Positions 1-7,697 of a stretch of 9,872 nt of DNA are shown here, piece by piece. Below the pieces are notes generated by a model. That model was not told the DNA's origin. It did no database searches and was given only the letters and a program-made list of their open reading frames with translations. Each line of letters begins with the position of its first letter. The stretch's first letter is position 1. A program made the position numbers and the translations under genes. Origin of the DNA: Phycisphaerae bacterium (GTDB lineage: Bacteria; Planctomycetota; Phycisphaerae; Sedimentisphaerales; Anaerobacaceae); contig DAOUVA010000120.1 in the NCBI GenBank assembly GCA_030667885.1, positions 1-9,872 on the forward strand. The letters run 5' to 3'.

Positions 1-59
1 AAAAGGGCCGAAGCCAATAGGTTATGTACCGTCTTTCCGCTTCGTTGGTCTGACTCCAT
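1..59 (-). CDS. possible 5' end of an unidentified gene, cut by the window edge
   Basis: An ATG at 57-59 (minus strand) is preceded, with a five-base gap, by GGAG, and opens a frame that stays open to the window edge (MESDQRSGKTVHNLLASAL...). In the same frame a stop (TAA) lies about 30 bases upstream of the ATG. Only 19 codons are visible and I do not recognise the product. The evidence is a plausible ribosome binding site, an open frame and the same orientation as the operon to the right. A chance ORF is quite possible. Confidence 0.3.
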   Translation of the reverse strand, partial: MESDQRSGKTVHNLLASAL

Positions 60-311
60 TTTGTCTCCACAGAGGTCAAATTTGGGCAATTACGAAGGCA
101 CCAAACATCAAATTTTTTTTAGCAAAAATAGTATTATATATACTATTTTTTTGAAAAACTTCTTAAAAAGTTGAGTATTTGCCCAAAACGGAGGTTCTTT
201 TTTGTTCTTTTTATCAAAAACTGTTTGTCTTGGAGACATATCGGAGACAAGGATCTATCGAGGACAATGGACCTTATTGTTCATCTGAACGGCTGGAATG
301 TATCCAGTTTT
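60..311. other. intergenic stretch, AT-rich, no convincing gene
   Basis: About 250 bases with long A and T runs. Apart from the AT-rich hairpin at 124-150 I see no supported gene. A short plus-strand frame (171-386) overlaps the dockerin remnant in the opposite direction and has no family features, so I treat it as chance. Confidence 0.5.
124..150 (-). terminator. perfect AT-rich inverted repeat, possible weak terminator
   Basis: Eleven-base arms (124-134 and 140-150) pair perfectly around a five-base TATAT loop. T runs follow the stem in both directions. It lies downstream of the operon and the dockerin remnant on the minus strand, so it may end that transcription or act in both directions. 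The stem has only one G-C pair, so termination strength is doubtful. Confidence 0.35.
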
Positions 312-572
312 TTATCTGCTCAGCGCCTCATCCGAACCATCAAGCCAGTTTTCACTTATTATCATAACATCACCAAGGCCGATTGAGCCGTCACAGTCAA
401 GGTCATAGATGTTAGTGGCTGTGTAGTTCTGGCCTATCACATCATCCAGAACATCGGTGTATGCCTCGCTGTTCGGGTCAAAAGTATAATGGGCCTTGCT
501 GGGCGTAACTGTACCGGACCAAAAGGTGGGCATCTGATTCGATAGAAAGTTTGCTCGATGAAAGCAGGAACT
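312..572 (-). pseudogene. remnant of a dockerin-type C-terminal region (5' truncated)
   Basis: The frame encodes WSGTVTPSKAHYTFDP, a spacer, then NIYDLDCDGSIGLGD and ENWL before the stop at 312-314. The same order of elements closes the CotH-like protein in this window: GWTGAITPTDAEYTFSP, then SIYDFNGDGYLNFID. The remnant is therefore the last ~70 residues of a secreted dockerin-type protein: part of a beta domain plus one acidic EF-hand-like loop (D-x-D-x-D-x-x-I-x-x-x-D). No beta-domain sequence is recognisable upstream of about position 528, the frame has no signal peptide, and the ATG at 531-533 lies inside the domain. It sits directly after, and in frame with, the TolC stop codon. I read it as a decayed gene end, not a functional small protein. 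Confidence 0.7.
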
Positions 573-2516
573 CTAATGTAGCGATGACACTTCCCACATG
601 CCGTCTGGGCGGACCTGGAGAACTCCGACATCCCGATAAAAATTTAGCATTGCAATAGTGTGACCAACCAGAGCTTCGGTGGCGGCATTTTGTGCATCAA
701 ACAAATCGTTCTGGGCGTTAAGCACTCTGCGACTGTTTGCCCGGCCATACTGCATCAGCAGAAGAGTATTATTGAAACGTTTTTGAGCTAACTCAAGGTT
801 TTCTAACTGTATACGATGACGCTCGGCAGCTTTTGTCAAATCGCGGTAGGCTTGACGAATTTCCAATGTCACCCAATCTGCCATTTCCTCATACTCACGC
901 TGACGCTGGTTCAGTGTTATCAGGGCTTTGCGATAGATGTTTTGTTCGGTTACCCTGTCCAGCGGCAGCTCCAAATCGATACCAATCTCAGCCTGGTCCT
1001 GAAAACTTCTCAACGGATTATTGTCACGCAAACGTCTCAGTGGATTTGGACGATCCCTGTCGGCAACAAAGTCATCATCTAAAGCGCCTACTCCGGGTAG
1101 TTCTGAAGAGCGTGCCAGCGAGGTAGCATCGACACCTACGAAAATGTTCAATTCGCCTCGAAGACCATCGGCGGCTACTAAAACTTTTCGCTCGGCATCA
1201 TAGATGGCATCGGCTTTATTAGCCAAGTCCAGACGCAGAGCCAGGGCGGTTTCGATAACATCTGTTTCAGAAAAATCTGTTTCATTCTCATGGTCTGATT
1301 GAAGTTCGGCATCAGCTGGTGAATCGGGCTTTATTTTGAGTTCATCAAGTACTAATTTGTGTATTTCTTCCAGTTGAGCGTAGGTATTCTGAGTTTGAAA
1401 ATCGTTTTGATCTATATCGGTTCCATCGCTCTGGATAAGCTCAAGTAATTCGAGTTCATCTTCCAGCAGGTCCAATGCTTCAGGGCTCAAATCTTCCTTC
1501 GTCTGTTCCTTAATCTTAGGAAGAGCTGGTTTACTTACTATACTTAAAGCTTCAAGTTCATTAACATCTAACTGGAATTCAATATTTGTCGCTAAACTCA
1601 ACTGCCAAAACTTGAACTCATCCAGCACCTGCTTATATTCTTTTTGTGCCTGGACCAAAGTATCTTTTGCCTGGAGTTTTTCCTGACGAACCCGCTCAAG
1701 CTCAAGTAGCGGCAAACGTCCTGCATTGGCCAATTTTTCAACTTTTGCACACACCTCAAGAATAGTATTGTAATTATTTTCAGCATTTTTGACAGTGTCA
1801 GAGAACTGCAGAACCAGGTAGTATTGACTGATAACTGAAACTACGAATGTTTTGCGAAATCGATTGAACAAACGTATCTGGTATAAGGCATTTCGTTCTG
1901 CCTGGGTGAGATTTTCCATTACAATATTTCGGTCGCTTCCGCGAAGCAGAGGTTGAGTAAGGGTCGCGCTTAAGATTGAAGCAAGACCGCTGCGAATGTC
2001 TCCGGTGAGCACATTGAACCATGCGATACCAACTTTCGTGCCGATTCTCGCACCGCTGGCGAGCAGCCACTGAAAACCGAAGTCCGCTTCGCCACCAACC
2101 CCTTCTTCGTTACCTGCTTTGCCGTATCCTTGCCTGGCTCCGCTGAAAAACTGGGCCTCAAATTCATGACGAAACAACTTTAAATCCAAAGCCGTAGTGT
2201 AAAGAAGTTCCTTTTCGAGTTGGTACTGGCGGTTATGAGCCGTCGCCATTGCTACCGCTTGCGGCAGCGTAAGTATGCCGGAAGTTGGTATGACTCTTTC
2301 GATTTTAATGTCATTTGGCGAAGGTGCGGTATCGCTAATCTTGAAGTTGGCCTTACTGCTGAAATCATCCTGCCATTTCTGGTCAATGATATTATAGACT
2401 GCTTCATCAGCTTCGGCCTTATAATCATGCTGGCCGCATCCAGCCAAACCGAACAAGGTCATGAAACTGCATATAATCAAACATACAAGTTTTTTTATTG
2501 AGGAATTATAAATCAT
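573..2516 (-). CDS. TolC-family outer-membrane efflux/export channel lipoprotein
   Basis: Outer-membrane channel of the TolC/OEP family, expected to form a trimeric barrel with a long periplasmic helical tube that docks on a membrane fusion protein. From the ATG at 2514-2516 the product is 647 residues. A hydrophobic stretch (10-26) ends in LAGC, a lipobox with Cys27 as the likely lipid-anchored residue, as in NodT/OprM-type channels. A first OEP repeat spans about 83-315 (starting LTLPQAVAMATAHN) and a second about 420-635. Between them, roughly 320-420, lies an unusual acidic, Glu/Asp-rich segment that makes the protein about 150 residues longer than typical channels. A TTG six codons upstream (2532-2534) is possible, but the ATG puts the lipoprotein signal at the N-terminus. 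Last gene of the operon, 151 bases after the HlyD-like gene; the gap contains a dockerin fragment. Confidence 0.9.
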   Translation of the reverse strand: MIYNSSIKKLVCLIICSFMTLFGLAGCGQHDYKAEADEAVYNIIDQKWQDDFSSKANFKISDTAPSPNDIKIERVIPTSGILTLPQAVAMATAHNRQYQLEKELLYTTALDLKLFRHEFEAQFFSGARQGYGKAGNEEGVGGEADFGFQWLLASGARIGTKVGIAWFNVLTGDIRSGLASILSATLTQPLLRGSDRNIVMENLTQAERNALYQIRLFNRFRKTFVVSVISQYYLVLQFSDTVKNAENNYNTILEVCAKVEKLANAGRLPLLELERVRQEKLQAKDTLVQAQKEYKQVLDEFKFWQLSLATNIEFQLDVNELEALSIVSKPALPKIKEQTKEDLSPEALDLLEDELELLELIQSDGTDIDQNDFQTQNTYAQLEEIHKLVLDELKIKPDSPADAELQSDHENETDFSETDVIETALALRLDLANKADAIYDAERKVLVAADGLRGELNIFVGVDATSLARSSELPGVGALDDDFVADRDRPNPLRRLRDNNPLRSFQDQAEIGIDLELPLDRVTEQNIYRKALITLNQRQREYEEMADWVTLEIRQAYRDLTKAAERHRIQLENLELAQKRFNNTLLLMQYGRANSRRVLNAQNDLFDAQNAATEALVGHTIAMLNFYRDVGVLQVRPDGMWEVSSLH

Positions 2517-2518
2517 CT

Positions 2519-2692
2519 CTATTGTTTTCCCCAAAGCCAGTTATCCACCAATAAGCCAAGGTCATTGTTATTAACTATCTTATCTCCACTGGTAGTGTCA
2601 TTTGCCTGAACAGTTATCCACCAGTCACCTGCCGCGGGATTGTAGCTCACATCACCGGCAACGATGATTATAACCCCTTTATCCCTACTATT
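2519..2692 (-). pseudogene. remnant of a second dockerin-type C-terminus between the HlyD-like and TolC-like genes
   Basis: A 57-codon frame, bounded by TGA upstream and TAG at 2519-2521, reads ...VSYNPAAGDWWITVQANDT, then TSGDKIVNNNDLGLLVDNWLWGKQ. The last part fits the end of a planctomycete dockerin-type protein (D-x-x-x-x-x-N-x-x-D-L-x-x-L-x-x-NWLW). There is no good start codon or ribosome binding site, and the upstream part of the frame overlaps the 3' end of the HlyD-like gene in another frame, so it cannot be a complete gene. Its stop lies two bases before the ATG of the TolC-like gene, as expected if a larger dockerin gene once preceded tolC in the operon and lost its 5' part by deletion. 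Too short for a firm family assignment. Confidence 0.6.
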
Positions 2693-3846
2693 TCACCAGG
2701 AAGCAGTTTCAGGTCTGGCGGGATTTTTATCAGTACGGCCCGCCCCCATTGAGCAATGTTGGGATTTCGCCATAATTGTTGCGGCATCAGTTCCATAGTG
2801 GGTCCAAGACGAACCACCTGGGAACTGACAATTTGTGCCGGCTCGGTGTTTTTAACAAGCTGTAACACCATTGTTTCTTTAACTTTACCTAATTGCTCCT
2901 GGCCAACATAGGCCATTATTTCGGTGGGCTGACTTTCTGCAACAACAAGTATAGGGGCACCAGCTAAAACAACTTCCCCAGGTTTGCGTAAGACATCCTC
3001 GCCAGGTCTGCGCATAGCCACCTGATTTGCCCTGATCTGAATCTGTACTACTGTACCATCAACCGGAGATGTAATTCTCAGTGCCTCACGCTGCACTGAC
3101 AACTCAGCTATAAGTTTTTCCTGAACAGTTATCTGTTTGCGTATTATCTCCAGAGCACTATTAACAGACGGGTGAACCGTCTGGCGATTGGCAAATTCAT
3201 CACGACGATGCAGGGCCTGCTGCAGGTCCTGCTCGGCCTGGGTAAGCAGGTGCTGGTTTTCTTCGATTCTTTTAGCCACCACATTGTAAAGGGCTTGGGC
3301 TTTCTGCAACTGGTAAGGTGCGATGGCATCCTTTTTCAGAAGTTCAGTGGCGATCTTTACTTCCACAGCCAAGTCTTCGGCCGCTACTTTATCGGTTTCG
3401 AGCAATGTTTTTTGCTCTAATATGCGAAGCCTGGTATTTTCCACATCAACATTGAATCGTCGCTGCGATGCAATTGCATCGGTTTGGCGGTTGGCTGCTT
3501 CTGCAAGCATGGTATCGCCAATAGAAACCAACTGTGATGCAAGATGTTCTATCTCTGCGCCAATTGTAACTATCTGAGCGTTTAATTGTGTGTCATCCAA
3601 TGCTGCTAACATTTGTCCCTTGCCGACATTCTCAAACAATTCAACGGAAACTATCTTCAGTCGGCTGTAAACAGGAGCGGAAACCTGATGCATCCGGCCC
3701 TGAGCAATCCCTAAAACTTCAAATTGCTGGCTACGATGACGAAACAATATAACCACGCATGCCACTGCGCCCAACCATACCAGGATAGGCAGGATATGCA
3801 GGTGCAAACGGCCAAATCGACAAATTGTGGTTTTTGTTTTCTTCAT
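2668..3846 (-). CDS. HlyD-type membrane fusion (periplasmic adaptor) protein
   Basis: Periplasmic adaptor of the HlyD/RND membrane-fusion family, which bridges an inner-membrane component and a TolC-like channel. The 392 residues show a basic N-terminus, one transmembrane helix at about 18-36, the first half of a lipoyl/barrel-sandwich domain (44-88: SAPVYSRLKIVSVELFENVG), a long alpha-helical hairpin (about 88-250, rich in Gln, Glu, Leu and Ala), the second lipoyl half (LRITSPVDGTVVQI, 257-270), and a beta-barrel/C-terminal segment ending LLPGEIVGIKGL. The start is seven bases after the stop of the DUF4956 gene, which indicates co-transcription. The partner channel is the TolC-like gene next downstream. 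No ABC or RND transporter gene is present, so its inner-membrane partner is unknown; the DUF4956 protein is the obvious candidate. Confidence 0.92.
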   Translation of the reverse strand: MKKTKTTICRFGRLHLHILPILVWLGAVACVVILFRHRSQQFEVLGIAQGRMHQVSAPVYSRLKIVSVELFENVGKGQMLAALDDTQLNAQIVTIGAEIEHLASQLVSIGDTMLAEAANRQTDAIASQRRFNVDVENTRLRILEQKTLLETDKVAAEDLAVEVKIATELLKKDAIAPYQLQKAQALYNVVAKRIEENQHLLTQAEQDLQQALHRRDEFANRQTVHPSVNSALEIIRKQITVQEKLIAELSVQREALRITSPVDGTVVQIQIRANQVAMRRPGEDVLRKPGEVVLAGAPILVVAESQPTEIMAYVGQEQLGKVKETMVLQLVKNTEPAQIVSSQVVRLGPTMELMPQQLWRNPNIAQWGRAVLIKIPPDLKLLPGEIVGIKGL

Positions 3847-3853
3847 ACGTTAA

Positions 3854-4552
3854 TTAAACTTCTAATAACTGCTCCTGCATCGTCAGGCTGATATTCTTGA
3901 TACCCTCAAGCTTTCCCAATTCTGCCAACATCTGTTCGTTTTTCATGGCGTTGCGTATCATCAACTGGTATGCGTATTCGACACTGGAACCGCTTATGAC
4001 GTCATCCTGTGCCGATATGAGGGTAAAATTGCCGCAAAAACGTTTAAGGACAGTGAGAACCGGATGCTTGGGGCCGATATGACTACCAAAGCTAAACCGC
4101 AAAAAACCGTTGTGGGGCTGATGCGAGCCAAAACCGGTCAGATGCAGGTATATCGTTATTAAACTTAAGGCAACTGTTCCAACTATGGCGATAGCATAAC
4201 GCTGTGAACCTGCCGCCATACCTACCACCAGCGTACAGAAAACGAAAACTATGTCCCTGGTGTCTTTGATTACGTTACGAAAACGTATAATTGCCAGAGC
4301 ACCCATCAGGCCAAAAGCTGTGATGATATTATTACCTATGACAGCCATGATTATAGCTACCACAACAGTAATCAGCACCAGTGATTGTACAAATGTTCTT
4401 GAATACGAAAGTCCGCTATGGGTAAAGTAGTAAACCCAGGCCAGCACCTGTCCCAGCACAAAGGCCAACAATAGCGACAAAAGCACATTTTGCGGTGTAA
4501 ACATCCCACTGCTTGAAGGTACTCCATCTAAAATTTCCCAAATCTGATTCAT
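3854..4552 (-). CDS. DUF4956 family multi-pass inner-membrane protein
   Basis: The 232-residue product has hydrophobic segments at about 22-42, 54-90 and 101-138, consistent with four or five membrane spans, followed by a soluble C-terminal domain (about 145-232). The family signature is in the loop between spans: FGLMGALAIIRFRNVIKDTRD (80-100) followed by GMAAG (111-115). I recognise this as DUF4956, a family of unknown function often encoded next to VTC-domain and CotH-like proteins. Here the start is three bases after the VTC stop (TAA TTT ATG) and the stop is seven bases before the HlyD-like gene, so all three are almost certainly co-transcribed. Role inferred from context: membrane partner of the VTC-like enzyme and possibly the inner-membrane element feeding the HlyD/TolC pair. 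No transport motif is visible. Confidence 0.88.
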   Translation of the reverse strand: MNQIWEILDGVPSSSGMFTPQNVLLSLLLAFVLGQVLAWVYYFTHSGLSYSRTFVQSLVLITVVVAIIMAVIGNNIITAFGLMGALAIIRFRNVIKDTRDIVFVFCTLVVGMAAGSQRYAIAIVGTVALSLITIYLHLTGFGSHQPHNGFLRFSFGSHIGPKHPVLTVLKRFCGNFTLISAQDDVISGSSVEYAYQLMIRNAMKNEQMLAELGKLEGIKNISLTMQEQLLEV

Positions 4553-4555
4553 AAA

Positions 4556-5338
4556 TTAATAAATCCTCGCAGGTATTTTGGGTGCACAAAATTTCAACAG
4601 ACAGCTTCGCTTTACCGATTTGGCATACTTGGATAAAGACTGCTGTCGCAGATTAAAATATTTGACCATTTGGCTCAGCCAGAGTGGGTATCGGCCTGTA
4701 AATTTGATTTCCAGTACAACGCCGTTTAACTGCAGTTTGTGCCAGCCCTGGCCGTTGAGCCCTATATCTGGAGTGGAAGTTACGTTGTATGATATATTGC
4801 GGTCGAAGGTAACTCGCACCTTATTGTCCTGGATGGCTTCGAAAGCCTGACGCTGATAACGCGTTCGCACAACAGGTTTGGCATTAATACTGTTCATATA
4901 GAGCAGGAACTGTTCGAGACTCTTGCATTCGGCGCTATTGTCTTGCGGCGGACGGGATGTCCCGGAAATCAAAGACGCCGCGATGGAAGGCATAACCCGT
5001 GTCCGGTCTTTGATTATTACAGTGTTTGCACGACGTTTGATTTCGAAAAAATGAGGATAATCCGGCTCCTCGGTGTAACTTCTGATGCGAAGCTTGAAGC
5101 GATTTTTATGGCCTTCCATACTTTGGCGGCAGAGCCATAAGTTTTCCGAGTCCAGATAAAGACTGACAATAGGGTAAGCCAACTCAGGCCGCAGATTGCA
5201 ATAGCGGTCCAGTCGCATATACGGTCTGATGAATTGCGCAACCGCGGCGGCCTTTGACTCGCCGATGAGATATTTTATCTCGTGACGACTCGCCAAAACA
5301 CTATCTTTATGTGGATATTTTGAAATATATTTTGCCAT
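4556..5338 (-). CDS. VTC-domain (polyphosphate polymerase-like) protein
   Basis: Member of the VTC/CYTH-type triphosphate tunnel superfamily. In yeast Vtc4 this fold makes polyphosphate from ATP; bacterial relatives are annotated as polyphosphate polymerase domain proteins, but few are biochemically tested. The 260 residues carry the expected run of tunnel motifs: RHEIKY (18-23), SLYLD (59-63), FKLRIRSY (81-88), FEIKRR (98-103), RTRYQR (158-163), VTFDRN (176-181), LEIKF (209-213) and LSKYAKSV (235-242). The alternating Lys/Arg and Glu residues are those that line the substrate tunnel and bind metal, so the site looks intact. No signal peptide or membrane span is present, so the protein should be cytoplasmic, probably held at the membrane by DUF4956. 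The start lacks a clear ribosome binding site. It lies 94 bases after the CotH-like gene and three bases before the DUF4956 gene. Confidence 0.92.
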   Translation of the reverse strand: MAKYISKYPHKDSVLASRHEIKYLIGESKAAAVAQFIRPYMRLDRYCNLRPELAYPIVSLYLDSENLWLCRQSMEGHKNRFKLRIRSYTEEPDYPHFFEIKRRANTVIIKDRTRVMPSIAASLISGTSRPPQDNSAECKSLEQFLLYMNSINAKPVVRTRYQRQAFEAIQDNKVRVTFDRNISYNVTSTPDIGLNGQGWHKLQLNGVVLEIKFTGRYPLWLSQMVKYFNLRQQSLSKYAKSVKRSCLLKFCAPKIPARIY

Positions 5339-5432
5339 AACAATTCTGGCATTTTAGAATTAATATACCAAATATACTCTTCACTCCTGTCACTACTGAT
5401 AGGCCGACGCTAACCGCGTAGCCAAAAAAGCT

Positions 5433-7697
5433 TTATTTCAGCCAATTGCCGACAAAGAGTTCAAGGTCGGCCTCGTCTATATACAGGCTGGGATCGAAGT
5501 CACAGGCTGAATTCCAGTTACCGTCAAGCGAACCACTATGCCAGGCCAAAGCAAATACGCTGAAATCAATGAAGTTAAGATACCCATCACCATTAAAGTC
5601 ATAGATACTTGTACCTCTGTAATCCGGAGCCCATCGCTCATGATGGTCTATAACCACAAAGTCGTCATATATCCGTTCGCTCGGGCTAAAAGTGTATTCA
5701 GCGTCTGTCGGCGTAATCGCACCAGTCCAGCCATAAGGTACTGAAAGTTCATACGGGACGTTGGCATCGGTTACATCCGAGCCTCCGCCATTATTTGCTG
5801 CTATCGTTATGCCGTTGATTGGTCTGTCTCTTGGGTCGAGAATATAACCGGAAATCACAGGCTCATCCGGCTCCGGGATTAGCTTGGTCACTTTAACGTC
5901 GTCAATACATATATACTCTTTTGAACTATCAAGGGGAGTAGTGTCAAAAATAATCCGAAAGTCAGAAGTAAAATAGTTACTGTCGGTTATTATCTCTTTA
6001 TAACACAGCCACTCTTTGTCACTACCAAGCACATCAAAGTCATCGAGTCTAAGGTCATCACTCGCGGTTGTACCGTTATGATAATATAAAAACGCATCTT
6101 CGCCCGGGTCCAGAGCATCCTTGTGTATCCAGAAAATCACATGAATAGCATTAGCATCACTGGCATCGAGATTCGCCGAGATCATTTGACCTTTGTTGCT
6201 TACGTCAGATTTTGCGGAGTTATAACTGCTCCTGTACTTGCCATCATCCTGAAACCAGTTGCCGCTGTTCCAGTCAGCATTCCAGGGATCGCCGTCAAAA
6301 CGACTGTTCAGTAGAATCGTTCCAGCGGGTTTATCCCACCAGAGCTGGTCGAGAACATCGACGATCCTGTCAGAATACCATGTTTTGATTTTGTTGAAAC
6401 GCTCATTTACGCCATCGAACTCCGGCCCGAGTACGTCAAACTGGTTGTATGGGTCCGCATCCAGCGCATCGTGCAATACCGGCAGAATCATATCCAGGAA
6501 TGAATGAACATTTGACTTTGTCAGGGAGGTCCCCATAAGGTCCCTTGTAATCTGATTGTACTGCGGCCGGTACGTCGGGCTGTCCAGAAAAACATTCTGC
6601 CACGTCGTCGAATCATCACCTCTGTCATAGATATCCATCTCGACGTTGTTCATTATCGAATCCACATCCCATGGCAGGTACATTCTTTTTCTCGTTTCAC
6701 AGGGGTCGGCCATGTTATAATCTATAAAGTAAGTGTTTTGGTAATGGCTGAAAAGCGAATCAGGATTCGATATGAAGGCGTTTATCGCCGCCATGCTCAG
6801 CATACCCTGCATGTTGACGTATTCGTTCATATCAGCAACAAGATTTGCATCGTCTGGCGCTGGGTCCGAAGGTAGAAATGGTGTATAGTTCAGGGCAATT
6901 TTGGCCGGGCTGTCGGGATAATCGAGGGGCACTTCTCCTGAGTCCATATCCGGAACTTTCATCAGAGTTTCGTTTTCACCGGTTATTTTATACATCCAGA
7001 TATTGTTCGGATCGTCATACAAATTGCTGTTTATTAAAAATTGCCTGTTCCGTTGTTCAACGTTAATATATACACCACGGTTGACATCCTCGACCGTCAG
7101 CGTAACCCAGTTGCCACGCCAGGCATCATAGCCGTAACCTTCCGGGCCGGATGACATTTCATGGAGATTAATGGCCAGACCCTCAGCTACAACGTCAACG
7201 TCATCTCCGTTTTCAATGCTCAGCTTCGATAGCCCATGCCAATGTGCCACTGCATTCGGATCGCCGTTTGGCTCTCCGAATTCATCCTCGCTGTAATACT
7301 GGTTGATGTCTACTTTCAAGGCAATCTTAAAATGACGATCATTTGCATCGCCAAGCGGTATATTTGATTTTTGCCGTATAGCTACCTTGATCTTCATATC
7401 CTCTTCACCGTCAGTCCAAAACCAGGCCGGCAATTCATAAAGATAGATATTGGGGTCGTCAGGTTCATAATATTCCTCATTGATGTCGTCCCATAGCAGC
7501 CCATTCAAGCGAATAATATCCCAGTCGTCCGGGTCAAGCATCTCTATGTTCAGATTCATCAAGGGTTGATTTGGTTCAAAGATTTCCGGCCAGACAGGGA
7601 CAGGCCAATTTGGGTCTTTGGGATTAGCAATCTGTGCTTTTGTCGTTCCTGTAGCCAGCATTACGATGGCAATTGCAATGGTTAATAGCTGTTTCAT
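5433..7697 (-). CDS. secreted CotH-kinase-like protein with C-terminal dockerin-like domain
   Basis: CotH proteins are secreted atypical kinases; Bacillus CotH phosphorylates spore-coat proteins. From the ATG at 7695-7697 the product is 754 residues. That start follows GGAGG (7707-7711) by nine bases and begins a clean signal peptide (1-21, ending TKA). The CotH-like region spans about 45-455: FKIALKVD (123-130), KLSIENG, an extended strand with RGVYINVEQRNRQF (207-220), and near its end YFIDYNMADPCE (323-334) and MYLPWDVDSIMN (339-350), where the PWDVD acids match the family's metal-binding site. It continues with a beta-sandwich-like region (about 458-606), an SGYILDP-type beta domain (615-684), and a dockerin-like tail with two acidic loops (DFNGDGYLNFID, 700-711; DFDPSLYIDEAD, 733-744). 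First gene of the operon, so it may act outside the cell on a partner or product of the downstream system. Sequence divergence makes kinase activity unproven. Confidence 0.82.
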   Translation of the reverse strand: MKQLLTIAIAIVMLATGTTKAQIANPKDPNWPVPVWPEIFEPNQPLMNLNIEMLDPDDWDIIRLNGLLWDDINEEYYEPDDPNIYLYELPAWFWTDGEEDMKIKVAIRQKSNIPLGDANDRHFKIALKVDINQYYSEDEFGEPNGDPNAVAHWHGLSKLSIENGDDVDVVAEGLAINLHEMSSGPEGYGYDAWRGNWVTLTVEDVNRGVYINVEQRNRQFLINSNLYDDPNNIWMYKITGENETLMKVPDMDSGEVPLDYPDSPAKIALNYTPFLPSDPAPDDANLVADMNEYVNMQGMLSMAAINAFISNPDSLFSHYQNTYFIDYNMADPCETRKRMYLPWDVDSIMNNVEMDIYDRGDDSTTWQNVFLDSPTYRPQYNQITRDLMGTSLTKSNVHSFLDMILPVLHDALDADPYNQFDVLGPEFDGVNERFNKIKTWYSDRIVDVLDQLWWDKPAGTILLNSRFDGDPWNADWNSGNWFQDDGKYRSSYNSAKSDVSNKGQMISANLDASDANAIHVIFWIHKDALDPGEDAFLYYHNGTTASDDLRLDDFDVLGSDKEWLCYKEIITDSNYFTSDFRIIFDTTPLDSSKEYICIDDVKVTKLIPEPDEPVISGYILDPRDRPINGITIAANNGGGSDVTDANVPYELSVPYGWTGAITPTDAEYTFSPSERIYDDFVVIDHHERWAPDYRGTSIYDFNGDGYLNFIDFSVFALAWHSGSLDGNWNSACDFDPSLYIDEADLELFVGNWLK

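Noticed and set aside
312..2516. Read-through of the TAG stop of the TolC-like gene, adding a dockerin tail in the same frame
   Set aside because: The remnant is in frame, but this has a one-in-three chance. The intervening codons (534-572) resemble neither family, and a dockerin on the end of an outer-membrane channel is unexpected. A decayed gene is simpler.
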